Assembly (NCBI GenBank): GCA_023548195.1
Contig: JAJHZJ010000221.1
Span: forward strand, 3,392,838-3,456,837
DNA: 64,000 nt
Origin: Bettongia penicillata ogilbyi
Taxonomy: Eukaryota; Chordata; Mammalia; Diprotodontia; Potoroidae
Direction: 5' to 3'
Both the position numbers and the translations under genes were made by a program. Under the pieces are notes generated by a model. It was not told the DNA's origin. It did no database searches and was given only the letters and a program-made list of their open reading frames with translations. Of the stretch, positions 44,351 to 56,154 are shown piece by piece. Position 1 is the stretch's first letter. Each line of letters opens with the position of its first letter.

Positions 44351-45436
44351 ATGCCGAGAAAAGGGAAGAAAAATAAGACTATAGAAAGCTACTTTGATGG
44401 GGTACAGATGTTCCCACCTTTCAATTGTGATGACGAGGAACTACTCTTACCATCAGGGAAAGACGTGGAGGTCGGGGCCTCTGTATCCCAGACATCCCAG
44501 GTGGATGTACGGTGGGTTCAGGCCTTGGAAGAGCTCAAAAGGGATTTTGAAAATCAAGTTAGACAGGTGTAGGAAAAACTGGGAAGAGAAATGAGAGAGA
44601 TGCAAGACAAGCATGAAAAATGGGTCAATACCTTGCTAAAGGAGACCCCAAAAAATGCTGAAGAAAATAACACCTTGAAAAATAGACTGGCTCAATTGGC
44701 AAAAGAGGTTCAGGGAGCCAATGAGGAGAAGAATGCTTTCAAAAGCGGAATTAGCCAAATGGAAAAAGAGGTTCAAAAGCTCACTGAAGATAATAGTTCT
44801 CTCAAAATTAGAATGGAACAGATGGAGTCTAATGACTTTCTGAGAAACCAAGAAATCACCAAACAAAATCAAAAGAATGAAAAAATGGAAGAGAATGTGA
44901 AATATCTCATTGGAAAAACAACTGACCTGGAAAAGAGATCCAGGAGAGACAATTTAAAAATTAGTCATGATCAAAAAAAGAGCCTAGACATCATCTTCCA
45001 TGAAATTATCAAGAAAAACTGACCTGAGATTCTAGAATCAGAGGGCAAAAGAAGTATTGAAGGAATCCATCAATCACTGCCTGAAAGTGATCCAAAAAGA
45101 GAAACTCCTAGGAACATTGTGGCCAAATTCCAGAATTCCTAGGTCAAGGAGAAAATATTGCAAGCAGCTAGAAAGAAACAATTCCAGTATTGTGGAAATA
45201 CAATCAGGATAACTCAAGATCTAGCAGCTTCTACATTAAGGGATCGAAGGGAGTGGAATAGGATATTCCAGAAGTCAAAGGAACTAGGACTCAAACCAAG
45301 AATCACCTACCCAGCAAAACTGAGTATAATACTTCAGGGGAAAATATGGTCTTTCAATGAAACAGAGGACTTTCAAGCATTCTTGATGAAAAGACCAGAG
45401 CTGAAAAGAAAATTTGACTTTCAAACACAAGAATGA
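44351..45436 (+). pseudogene. HAL1 ORF1 (L1 ORF1p-like), three nonsense codons
   Basis: A 361-codon frame with no frameshift. It starts MPRKGKKNKTIESYF, then an acidic segment with CDDEELLLPSG. A long coiled coil (about residues 65-190: VRQV, KLGREMREMQ, NTLKNRLAQLAKEVQ, VQKLTEDNSSLKIRMEQME) is followed by the RRDNLKI linker, an RRM-like part and the C-terminal domain (RNIVAKFQNS, NTIRITQDLAASTLRDRREW, RITYPAKLS, KRKFDFQTQE). Known role: trimeric RNA-binding chaperone of L1-type particles. Three point changes stop it at codons 74 (44570-44572, GAG to TAG against copy 1), 224 (45020-45022, TGC to TGA) and 264 (45140-45142, CAG to TAG). Human L1 ORF1p is 338 residues, so the length is about normal. 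It is a recently dead gene. Confidence 0.88.
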
Positions 45437-45571
45437 GAAGAAACATGAAAAAGTAAACAGCAAAGAGATGTCATAAGGGACTTAAGTGAACTGTTTACAT
45501 TCCTACATGAAAAGACAATATTTGTAACTCTTAAAATTTTTCAGTATCTAGGTAGTTGGTGGGACCACACA

Positions 45572-45682
45572 CAGATGTACACACACACACACACATACGT
45601 ACACGTGTGCACGCACACACACATACACACACATGTACATGTGTGCACTCACACACACATACACACATGCACGCACATACAG
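45572..45682. repeat. (CA)n-rich array in HAL1 3' UTR
   Basis: CA runs broken by 'tacgtacacgtgtgcacgc' segments. Larger than the matching array in copy 1. Confidence 0.9.
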
Positions 45683-46520
45683 AGACAGAGAGCACAGAGT
45701 GAATTGAATAGGATGGGACCATATCTTAAAAGAAATTAAGGTAAATGGTGAGAGAGAAATGTAGTGGGAGGAAAGAGGGTGAAATGGAATGGGGTAAATT
45801 ATATCTCATTCAAGAGGCAAGCAGGAGACTTTTTAGTGGAGGGAAAAAGAGGAGAGCTGAGAAAAAAACATGAAGTTTACCCTTATCACATTTGACTAAA
45901 GGAAGGAATAAAATGCACACTCATTTTGGTATGAAAACCTATCTTACAGTACAGGAAAGTGGGGGTGAAGGAGATAAGCAGGGAGGGAGGGATGATGGAA
46001 GGGAGGGCAACGGGAGAAGGGAGTAATTTGAATTCAACACTCGGGGAGGGACAGGATCAAAAAACAGAATAGAAACAATGGGGGGCAGGATAGGATGGAG
46101 GGAAATACAGTTAGTCTTACACAACACAACTGTTATCGAAGTCATTTGCAAAACTACACAGATATGGCCTATATTGAATTGCCTGCCTTCCCAAAGGGAA
46201 TGGATGGGGAGGGAGGGATGGGGAGAATTTGGAACTCAAAGTTTTAGGAACAACTGTTGAGTATTGTTGTTGCTACTAGGAAATAAGAAATACAGTTAAT
46301 GGGGAATAGAAAGTCATCTGGCCCTACAGGACAAAAGAGAAGATGGGGACAAGAGAAGGGAGGGATGATAGAAGAGAGGGCAGATTGGTGATAGGGAAAA
46401 TTAGATTGCCCGGTGTATTCGGATGGGGGGAGGGGATAAATGGGGAGAAAATTTGGAACCCAAAATTTTGTGAAAATGAATGTAAAAACTTAAATAAATA
46501 AATTTTTATTAAAAAAAATA

Positions 46521-46742
46521 GTAAAATCTATGAAAAATCTGTACATGAAGTCAATTTAATAAAGAGATGAAGTCAGTTCTCAAAAAAAATGGAAAGATAG
46601 TGTAAGAATTCCTGGGAGAGGGAAAATTGTCTTACATAATCTGGGTGGGAAGTAGAAGGGTATACAAACAAGGAAGAAGAAGTAAGAGAAGGGGCTGACA
46701 CTTGAGCCCAATTCTCATCTGAACTGGTCAAAGAAAGAAAGA

Positions 46743-46780
<38 letters not shown>

Positions 46781-46890
46781 ACACAGAGTTGGATACAAAA
46801 TACATCTTACTCAGAAGATAGGAGAGAAAGAGAAGAAGGAAAAGGGGGAGCAAGAGAGAGGGTAGAGAACCATGAGTCCTAAGCAAAACA
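46521..46890 (+). mobile_element. Old HAL1/L1-like 3' UTR, right side
   Basis: 'aagaattcctgggagagggaaaattgtcttac' and 'gtgggaagtagaagggtatacaaacaagg' are L1-class 3' UTR text. Position suggests it continues the old element cut by HAL1 copy 2. Confidence 0.5.
46742..46790. repeat. (CA)n microsatellite
   Basis: About 20 CA units with one 'ta'. Confidence 0.95.
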
Positions 46891-46894
46891 AAGA

Positions 46895-47790
46895 CTGTGT
46901 AAACATATTGTTAATTATTTTATGGTGGCAAAGAATTGGAACTTGAGGGAATATCTGTCAATTGGTGTGCTGAACAAGCTGTAGTATATTAGTGTGATGA
47001 AATACCACAGGGCTGTTGTTGTGATTTGTCCTTTGCTTTTGAAAACGACCAATGACATCATAGCGTGATGTCTTGACTCATGAATTGGCTTTAAGTGCAG
47101 CAGAGTTGCACAAAGTTATCATCATCATTCCCTCTTTCAGAGTCATCAAAGTCTACTGGCAAGACAAAAAATCAGAACAACTGGCAAGCTCGCCACAGCT
47201 CCGGCTTCAGTCACCTTCATGACTGTTGGAACAAATTATCTGCCCCTTCCTCTTGGGGAAGTCTTCACATGCCTGCAGTAGACACTCCCCTAATTCACAA
47301 ATGGGTTTTGCTGTGCTGTAAGAAACAATGAAAGAACTGATTTCAGAGAAACCTGAGGAGAGTATATATGAACTGATGCACAGCAGAGAGAGCAAAACCA
47401 GAAGAACAATTTATACAGAGTTAAGCAACTTTGAAAGACTTAAGAACTCTAATCAGCTCAACATCCAATCAAATTCCAGAGGACTCATGCTGAAATACGC
47501 TACTGAGAGGTGAAAAATTCAAGAGTGCAGAATGATAACATATATACATACAACATTTGATACATATATACACACATGCATGTATGTTTGTATATGTATG
47601 TGTGTGTATATCAGACAAGGTCAATTTGTTTCAAGAAGAAAATTTGTTTCAACAAGAAATTTGTTTCACTTGACCATATATGTTTGTAATGGGTGTTTTG
47701 CTTTTCTTTTTCAGTGGGGACAGGAGAAGGGAGGAGGAGAAAAATCAGATTTTTGCTGATTGCAAAAAAAATATTAATTAAAAATATTCC
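46895..47790 (+). mobile_element. L1 3' end, split by a SINE
   Basis: 'ggtggcaaagaattggaacttgaggg', 'caattggtgtgctgaacaagctg' and 'gatgaaataccac' continue after the SINE as 'ctgtaagaaacaatg' and 'atgaactgatgcacagcagag'. The 3' end is A-rich near 47765-47790. 47624-47669 holds three short 'aatttgtttcaa' units. Confidence 0.75.
47003..47323 (-). mobile_element. RTE-tailed SINE inserted in L1
   Basis: The plus-left edge 'ggctgttgttgtgatttgtcc' is the reverse of a 'ggacaaatcacaacaacagcc' tail. 'gatgtcttgactcatgaattgg' and 'gcagcagagttgcacaaag' recur at 59805-59850. L1 sequence resumes on both sides. Confidence 0.7.
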
Positions 47791-48830
47791 TTTGACATTT
47801 GTATGAAGAGTGAATTTGAGAGGGAAGAAACTAGACACGAGAAAACAGTTAATTAGGGGGTTATTTTAATAGTCTATATAAGAAAACCTAATCCTCCATA
47901 GGTGACCTGTGAAAATCTGGCAAAAATCAACTTGCCTGCAAATCCTTCAGGTTCTCCTTTGCCTCTCTGTAAATATTTTTCTCTCCTTACTGGATTATAA
48001 TCCCTATGGGAATAGGAATCAAGTCATAGACCTCTTTGCATTCTAGTGAGTTTTCTTTATCTATTTACATTGTACTTTTCTTACGCACTTATATTCTAAC
48101 CTATATACTTAGTTGTGTATATTTCTTATTGCCCCTATTAAATCCCTTTGCCAAGCAGATAATTATGACAGCCAAGGGCAGCACTAGTTTAGAACATAAA
48201 ATTCATTTGCAGAATCTTACAGAGGAGGATAGGGGAAGATTATAAGTAATGCCCCTTCATAAAACAGCAGGAATCAGTAGAGAGGGGAAAATGACTTTAT
48301 AGAAAATTTGACATGAAACCCAGTTAAGTCAGATCATCTTAAGAGCATTTTGGGGAAAAACTTGAATGAGAACTATGACTAGATGAAAAATGGAAAAGAC
48401 CTGGCAAGATTTCTTTGGCAAACACTTTTCTCCATCAATGACAGTGAAGTCATTGGACAGTCATTTGGATCGTCATAGCTATTTGGACAGTTATAGTTCC
48501 TAATATCTTGCATGAGGAAGAAGAAATGATGATAAGGAAAAAAGACATAAAGAGCAGCTGGAAAAGACTAAGTGTGATCAGAGGAGATCCATTGGTGGAG
48601 ATGCTATAATTTTGATGGATCAGACCTCAAGATATCTGAAAGAAGGAAGGACACTAACTGTAACAAAAATAAAATGTGATATTACAACTGAAAAAAGCAA
48701 TCAAGTAAATTTAAATGATTACCAACTTACATGCTCACTTTTTCATCACCACAAAATCTTAGGAGAATCATTTGCATAAATTGATAGCATTCTTGATTAG
48801 AATATGAGTATGCGCAAAGTTTTGCAAAGA
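47791..48830. other. Unique sequence with an L2-like scrap
   Basis: 47985-48060 ('actggattataatccctatggg') resembles an L2 3' piece. The rest is unrecognised, with A-rich text and no gene. Confidence 0.4.
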
Positions 48831-48831
48831 A

Positions 48832-49040
48832 TATGGCAGCACAATCCGAAGGATAAGACATTAGACCTGGGTTCAAATCCAGCGCTGCACCTTTGCTAGA
48901 TATGTGACCCTTAGTGAACTACTGAAGTTGCCCTATGAACCTCAGTTTCTTTTTTCTGTAAAATGAAGAGGTTGGATTCCATGGTCTCTAAAGTCTGTTC
49001 CAGTTCTAAATCTCGAATCCTGTGATGATCTGTTGCAGAC
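48832..49040 (+). mobile_element. MIR/CORE-SINE
   Basis: 'ttagacctgggttcaaatccagcgctgc', 'atatgtgacccttagtg' and 'cctcagtttcttttttctgtaaaatg'. Confidence 0.75.
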
Positions 49041-49387
49041 CACATCTTGGGATACATGACGGACTGAAATGTGTTCAAAATGAAAAATCCCACTGTGCCT
49101 CTTGTTTGCTGATACTTTAAATTCCTTTCACTCTATCGAGCAAGATGATGCTTTAAAGGCCCTTCCTCGATGGGAGGTCTCTTGTGCATATGTTAAAATT
49201 ATAATCAATCCCCTTAAAGATGCAACACCAGAGATGACTTAGTTGGAAGATCCTCTAGCTATTGATACAATTATGAAAAATGCATAAAACAGGGAGGCTA
49301 AATTCAGCAAACGTATTTACCAGTCTCCTGGAGGGAGGTGCACCTCAGAACAACACAATCTCCTAAATGAGAGTTAGGAGATCAATC

Positions 49388-49640
49388 AATCAAAAAGCGT
49401 TGATATTTGTTTGCCATATGCCAGTGTGATAAGCACTGGGGATACAAAGAATGGTAAAAATAGTCTCTGTTCTCAAGGAGCTTATAATTCAATGAGGGAG
49501 GCAACATGAAATAACCGAAAATGTATGAGATCTATGGGTGGTGATCTCAGAAGGGAAGTCACAGGTGGGGGATTTAGCAAAGGGCTCTTGCAGAAGGTGG
49601 AATTTGAGCTAAGGCTTAAAAGGAGGACAAGTGCAACCTA
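49388..49640 (+). mobile_element. L2 LINE 3' region
   Basis: 'catatgccagtgtgataagcactggggatacaaag', 'ctcaaggagcttataattcaatg' and 'aagggctcttgcagaagg'. Confidence 0.75.
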
Positions 49641-50574
49641 ACTATGCACAGAAAAAAAACCAGGTGGATGAAGAATACCTCTTACTAAGACTATGATATG
49701 CAGTTGGATGGACAGCATATAGAGTGTTTCAATAAGTAACTTGTCTTGGACTGACAGTGTGGATGGGCGTGTAACTGAACTCAGGTTGGAATAGAAAGAA
49801 GATTTAGGAAGACTAAATTTCACCTAGGAAAACATAACATTTTCAGTGATCCAAGATATACCCTTAAAATAAATTTCATCTTTTTAATATCAATATTCTT
49901 TCTGGGGATGCTAAATGACTATGAATCATGAAATGTCACAGTGAATGAAGGAGTCAAAATGACAGGTCACCCAAAGGTCAATGAGAAGCACATTGTGGGT
50001 TAAAAAAACAGGGCTGCAAGATATTGGATACATAAAGCAGCAAAAAAGAAAAATGTGACCAGAAATAAGGTGAACCAGTTATGTAACAAGAGCAAGGGAT
50101 GAGAGGCAGAGAGCCTGCACGATGCCTTCATACCCACATGATGACAAGATCTAAAAGAAGGCTTTCAGAATGTTGGGCAAACACCCTCCGGAGCACTTAC
50201 CTGGAGAGGTTGTGTAATATGAGAAAGTGTCAATGGACTGTCACCTTCGTTGTGGGAGGGAATACACACAGTAATGAAATCCTAAATCCAATGAAAGAAG
50301 AAAAGGAAGAGGCAAAAGGAATGTTGATTTCATTGAGTATTGAATCATACAGGAGAATGTGCTGGTACAACGTGGTTAGTGGGCTGGTCAGTGATAGCTC
50401 TTAATTATCATTAGTGATGGGTCAATAGTCCTAGGAGGGCGGTGGTGTCTGAAGTTTCAAGTAAATACAAAGGTTTGTCATTTTGCCAATAGTTCCAATT
50501 ATCAACTTCATGAAGACTTCTTTTTTTGCCAAATTTTCTGTTGAGTAGTAAAACAAGGATATCTAAATCCTACC
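49641..50574. other. Unclassified, includes a 101-codon frame
   Basis: 50099-50404 plus encodes a basic 101-residue frame (MRGREPARCLHTHMMTRSKR near its start) that I do not recognise. Its Arg/Cys-rich start resembles retrotransposon-derived text more than a host gene. No initiation or splice context supports it. Confidence 0.3.
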
Positions 50575-50870
50575 CTTTCAACTCAACAAATATTTATTAG
50601 GCTACTACTATGTGCAAGGAATTTTTAGCTATGCTCCGGGATTAAAAGAGCTCATATGATGATAATGATGAGGATGAGACATGGATTCAAATAACTCCGA
50701 AGTAAGGCAGAATGTGAGAAGTGCTAAAAAGGAGAGGTATAGACCAAGTGATGAGAGCAATTCGAGGAGAAAGATCCCTTTGTGGTGGTTCTAATAAGAG
50801 GAGAAATGTCCATAAGGCTGGCAACCAGAGAAGAAAGAGAGCAAAGCACCTGGATAATTCACAAGCTGAA
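50575..50870 (+). mobile_element. L2 LINE 3' region
   Basis: 'caacaaatatttattaggctactactatgtgcaagg' opens a diverged L2. The following A/G-rich text fits its UTR. Confidence 0.6.
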
Positions 50871-51234
50871 TAATCAGCCTCTGAATAATTGAGAGTTGCT
50901 TGTCTCTATAACCTCACTTCACACCAGTTAGTGGGTTAGGCCTCCGAGACTCACCTGTCCAGCCCTAATACAACAAATCACCTCCTCCCTTGAAATTCTT
51001 TCACATCAATTTTTAAAGGTATACACTAGCTGACTGGGTCCTATTAAAATGTATGTTTCTGTTGCTCAAGGTCTGTATCTGTTCTCTCTTCCCTATTCTG
51101 TGCTATATGTGTGGGCTTTGTGAAGGTATAAAATTAGCTTTGTGCTCTTTTATGACTGTAGGAAAAAATGGGTGGGTGAGGCAAAGGAAGTCATTTGTCT
51201 ATCTTTAATAACAGTAGCTAGCATGATTATTGTT

Positions 51235-51440
51235 CTTTGGAGTTTACAAAGTGCTTTATACATGTTATTTCACTTAATCATCCCCACAGTCATAGGAGGT
51301 AGGTGCTATTATTATCCCAATTTTACAGATGAAGAAACTGAAGGCAGAGAGAGGCTAAATGATTTCCCCAGGGTCACACAGCTAGTAAATGTCTAAAGCA
51401 GGATTTAAATTCAGATCTTCCTGACTCTGAGTCCAGCACC
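51235..51440 (-). mobile_element. MIR/CORE-SINE
   Basis: 'ggagtttacaaagtgctttatac', 'ttttacagatgaagaaactg' and 'gggtcacacagctagtaaatgtc' are antisense MIR with its L2-like tail. Confidence 0.85.
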
Positions 51441-51639
51441 TAGAGTTTCCAGGTGACTGACATATGATACAGGATTTTAAAAACATAATAGTATATATGC
51501 TAAATCAAATCTATGATTTTTTAAATCTCTGAATTATAGACAAACTACAAACAGAATTTCTGTAAAAGTAAGTATGGATGATTCCAAAATTTTTATACTA
51601 TTTTTGATGCCTTTACAATGGTCATAAAACTTTTTATAT

Positions 51640-51785
51640 CATAGTTGTCAATGCATGTATCATATCTGTAAGTTCCATGCAAGTCTGAATCATGCCTTAT
51701 CTAAACACTGCTTTTTACTCAGTGCAAACATAGAATTCTGCATGCAGTAGGTATTTAATAAATGTTTGTTGAATTTAATGCTGCC
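51640..51785 (+). mobile_element. L2 3' tail
   Basis: 'gcatgcagtaggtatttaataaatgtttgttgaattt' is the L2 terminus. Confidence 0.75.
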
Positions 51786-53640
51786 TATTTATTCTAGTGT
51801 AGCAAGGACTGTTTCAGAAAATACTCCCAGAGAGCCCTTTTGAAATGGACTGAGACCATCCCAAGGAGCATTATGAACTGAGTTGTTTGGACCACTTTGG
51901 GGAAAGGCTTGGAGGGGTAGGGATGGTGAAGCAATCCCCTATTGGCCACTGGAAAAGCTGATGACTCCAAGGACATTTAAAAAGGGAGTGACAGCCCCTG
52001 GCTCTCTTTCTCCTCTTCTTCTCTGCTCTTTCTAGCAATGGATTGTGTCAAGGCAGCTTTCCTTAATCCCTGTGGACCACCATACAGTCATAATCACATG
52101 GAAGCTAAAGTTTATATCCTGTGTGGTCATTCTGAACCCAGGTCTGGGTCTGCATCTTTTGTGCTTTTTCTTAGATGAAGGAGCATCTTGGTCTGGCATA
52201 GGTATGTTCAGGTTTGGAGGCCACCTTCTGAGTTCAAGAGGATCAAAGATCCTGGCTCCTCAGCTGGTGCTGAATATAGGATTGGAACCCAGATTTCTCC
52301 TCATTCATAGTCTAATCCAACCTGAGATGAATGAGATTTAAGGCTTGTAGTTTGTTACCCATTAAAAGCCCTCAGCTCAGACAGATGGAGTTCTATTCTG
52401 GGGACCTAATCTCAGAGGGAATGATTTTTCTCCTTGAGTCTATTTCCACACGGAGAAATCTCCAAAATTAAATCTCCAAGGGAATCTCTGAAACAAAGTT
52501 TAGGCATGGCTCACGTCTGGGTCTCCCCAAATGTGGGTAACAGGCACCATTACTGGCAAACGTCCATGCCTTGTAATCTCACCAAGGTGATGGTGGGGGA
52601 GGGGCTCCTAGGGTTGTCTAGAGACTCCCCTGGTGGACCTTCATTAACCCCCTGAGCAGAAAGACATGCTAGGGAGATTATAAGCATATAGTGCATGTTG
52701 ACATCATTTTGGCACAATGCAAAATAGAGAATTAAATGCTTTCTGAGCATAAATGGGGTCAGCAGCTACTACTCCTCCTCTGAAACCCAGCTTTGGCCTT
52801 CGTCTTTAATTAGAAAGTTACATAAAGTTGTCTTCCTAGAGGGCACTAACTGTCACCTTTTTCAGAGTGCAAGAAGTGAGAAAGCAGTCCTGAGCTGGTG
52901 GTAGCCACCTTGTATTGGTGTGAGACAGGAGGCTTCAGGTTCCACCCTGTGCTTCATCCTCATCCATCACAGCTCTGACAACCTCATTGTTTCCTGCTAA
53001 TTCTTTTCCTCTTTGGCCTGTCAGGTTCTGAGGAAGGCACTACCTTTGAAAACTGAGAAAGCAAAATGCTTACACTGATGCTGCTACCCACCATCTCCGG
53101 GCGTGCATAAGATTTGGAGTCTGGGAGGGAGGGTATAAGGAAGCGGAAGGAGAACTGACAGGCTGCAGGAGGCATGATTGCAGAAGGTTTGCTTTAGAAC
53201 AAAGATAACAAACTGGCAGTGGTGGGGACAGAGGAACCATACATGTCAACGTGGATGGTAATCACAGTTGGGAAAAGGTAGAGCAAAGAGCTGTGGAAGG
53301 AGGTTATTATGTTAGTGAGTGGAGTGTATATAGCAACATACGGGTAAGGAAAGGAGAGTCACCCTCTGCTCATCCTGACCATATAAAGGAATTCATGGAG
53401 AGCCCACCTGGGCAGGATTTGATGGCCAGAGTAAAACATACTCCCCTTTTTTTGTGAGGAAACACAGAATGTTGAAAAGTGACCCCCCACACCAGACTAG
53501 ATCTTCAGGAGATTGCCTGGCTCCTTCCCTCCTGCAAGCCATCAGCTATACTTCTTTTAAACAAGCAGTTTGGGAATGTTTATGTGCATGAAAGGGGAAA
53601 GGAGAATCAAAGAGATTTCCCCACTAAGGCGAAGATGACC
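51786..53640. other. Unique sequence, no gene seen
   Basis: Nearly 1.9 kb with frames up to 98 codons (52045-52341) but no known domain. A CTCF-like 'cctagagggcac' at about 52836 is too weak to call. Confidence 0.4.
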
Positions 53641-53644
53641 AAGT

Positions 53645-54040
53645 GTGGTCTGGAAACTATAAGAAATACATAGAGTATATACATAACGAATATAAGGAAT
53701 TTCATATGGAAAAGGGGGTTGAGAAATATTTTTCTTTTTTTTTAAGTCAAGTTTACACTTTTGAAAGACTTAAGAACTCTGATCAAATTAATGACCAACC
53801 ATGTATCAGTAGACCTATGACAAAGTATGTTACCCACATGTTGCTAGAATGGTGGTAGACCCAAAGCACAGGAAGATATATACTTTTTGGACATAGTCAC
53901 TGTGGAGATTCATTTTGCCTAACCATATTTATTTGTTACACAGGGTTTGTCTTTCAGTTTTTTACTGAGGTCTGGGGGCAAATAAGGGAACCTGTGATAC
54001 CAAAACAAAAGAGGGCCATTGTAACTATTAAAAAAAATAC
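53645..54040 (+). mobile_element. L1 3' end, diverged
   Basis: 'ttgaaagacttaagaactctgatc' and 'tagacccaaagcacaggaag' parallel the L1 3' end at 47430-47500 and beyond. It ends in an A-rich stretch. Confidence 0.6.
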
Positions 54041-54319
54041 TCAGGAAAGAATATAGAAGGAAGTTCAGAAGGAGACACAGACAAAGAGGACAGTTTTGAA
54101 AGTAACATGTAGAATTTATGTTACACTTTTTAAGTAAGCAGAATGAAATAGATTTACTTTTACTTGCAATCCTTTTGGGCTATCTCCTCTGTGTAGGGAA
54201 ATGCTTCACTCTTGGTGTTTATATTCAGACTTTTTTCTAAAAAAGAAAACAAAATCAAGTTTATGACAGGTAGCACGACAAACAAATTTAGGAGAGTCCC
54301 GAATTGGAATGCCATCTCT

Positions 54320-54440
54320 AAAGCTTTTTCTAGCTGTGAAAGTATGGGTGAGTCACTTCCTTTCTCTTGGTTTCAGTTACTCTGCCTGAAAATGGAAATA
54401 ATACTTCAAGTGCCTGCCTCCCTGTTGTGAGGATTGAACG
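54320..54440 (+). mobile_element. MIR-type fragment
   Basis: 'gggtgagtcacttcctttctcttggtttcag' and 'gaaaatggaaataatacttcaagtgcctgcc'. Confidence 0.55.
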
Positions 54441-54867
54441 GCATCCTTTATGTCCCAAGGCTTTGCCAGCCTTGAGGTCTTATAGATGTATCCACCGTTA
54501 TTATTTTTCAAACCCAGGATTGGGACACTGTTTAGCTGAGCAAATCTTTCCAATCCTAAACCTAGCCATCATGCTTTGTGAACTAGAGCTAGTCCTGGGG
54601 AGGCTGGCCTCTAGTAAATGTCTTTTTCTTGTCACACAGTGGCTCATTAACAACTCCCTCCTCCCCAGTGGTGCTAACTATGGTCACGCCCTCATGTGGC
54701 GTTCCATTGGCATAGGCCTTGTCTTGCATGTCTGGCTAGAACCCAATGAAAGCTGCATTAACTTTTCAACCTCTCTTCTATACTGCAGGCTTCTCCTATC
54801 TTCTCAAAATTCTGCATGGGGCATGAAGATATTTCTGACATATTTAAATCCTTGGATGTTTAATTGA
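54367..54867 (+). other. Longest open frame (166 codons), function not supported
   Basis: It begins inside the MIR-type fragment and continues through unique sequence. The residues are Leu/Cys/Ser-rich with no domain or signal I recognise (for example LGRLASSKCLFLVTQWLINN). No Kozak, promoter or splice evidence. A chance frame is the simplest reading. Confidence 0.2.
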
Positions 54868-56154
54868 TCACAAAATGATGCAGAACAAGTTCTGTCTTAC
54901 ATATAAAACATACTCATGCAAGCAGATGGTGAAGGAGCCAGCTCTTGCAAGGAAGACTGGGAGGTTTGAGCACCGAGGCATCATATAAGATGAAACAGCT
55001 CCTTGCAGGCTTTCTCATTTTTCTTTCAAAATCAATGTTCTCCTTAATACAGAAGATATGAATCATAAAAAAATTCTTTTCTTACTTGTTGGTTTTAGAG
55101 CTAGAGAAAAAATTTCCAAAGTGGTTACAATTGCTAATCAAATGAGGGAAGGGAGTTTGATTACCATTTGCAAGGTATATATGTTTCTGATTATGAACCT
55201 GACTGGGAATTACTGTTCCCTTTCTTTGTTGTTGGATTTTTTCTCTCCTGATTTGTTTAAAAGGATGTTTTTTTCATAGTGGGATTTCAATGGATTCCTA
55301 ATGATGTTTTAGGAGTTTGCTTAAATATTATTGAGGAGCAAGAGATTTATAAGCGTAATTTATGAGGGTGATTATATAAAAATCACCAATATTAAATACT
55401 AAACATTCATAACCTCAATCTTTGCATCCTTAGCTGGTCCAATAGCACTGTTTTGCTTTTAAACTTTTATAGAAGAGTCAGAACAAATAAGAAACAGGGT
55501 CCTTAAAATTGAGTATTGAAACAAACATAATCATTAAATATGCTCACAAATGATTCTGTTGCCAAGCCACCTCATGGATACTTTAGGTTCTGCCTCTGTA
55601 CTGATGAATGGGCTGCTACCAGGATTGATCCAATCCACCTGGACCATGGAAAAGATCCAATGCCTGGAGTAAAGAGTCAGCTTAGCCTCCCTTGCTGGGT
55701 ATGGCTGATTCTGTAAAGGCACAGGGCAACAGTCAAGAAATAAGAAAGGCAAAGACTCATCAGGGCTGAACAGCAAATTGTGCCTGGAGAATGAAACAGG
55801 ACATATCATTCCAAGGATACAAGCGCAGCCAGGTTGCAGTTCCTGTTGAAAGCAGTGAACCATTTTCATTGTGGTTACCTGCTTAAGATTTGATTAAATC
55901 CAATCTAATAGGCATTTATTAAGCATCTATCGTACTTAAGTACATCAATAATATTACTTCCCTTGTTCTAGGGATCATATTAACATAACTAAAGATGGTC
56001 TTAGCTTTTGTTGGCAGTCACATTACACTATGGAATTTCCAGTCAATTAAAGTCCTTACATCATTTTCATGCCAAGTCACAATTATCTAAATGTGATCAA
56101 TGTTGCTGCTATGGCTTCATCCATGTTGTTAAATAGCATATAACTGAGGAGAGA
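54868..56154. other. Unique sequence with an L2-like scrap
   Basis: 55905-55945 ('aataggcatttattaagcatc') is L2-like. The 111-codon minus frame at 55534-55869 shows no recognised family. Confidence 0.4.

Larger units (their letters stand above)
43636..46515 (+). mobile_element. Full-length half-L1 (HAL1) copy 2
   Basis: 5' UTR 43636-44350, ORF1 44351-45436, 3' UTR 45437 to about 46515 with 'taaataaataaatttttatt' and an A-rich end. Between ORF1 and the tail there are only about 1,070 bases with no reverse transcriptase or endonuclease, so it must have moved with L1 ORF2p in trans. It lies inside the 3' UTR of the old HAL1-like element. Flanks share only 'aaaaaat', so no secure target duplication could be named. 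Confidence 0.88.

Noticed and set aside
45531..45722. Cys/Val-rich 63-codon minus frame
   Set aside because: It is a translated CA repeat in the HAL1 3' UTR.
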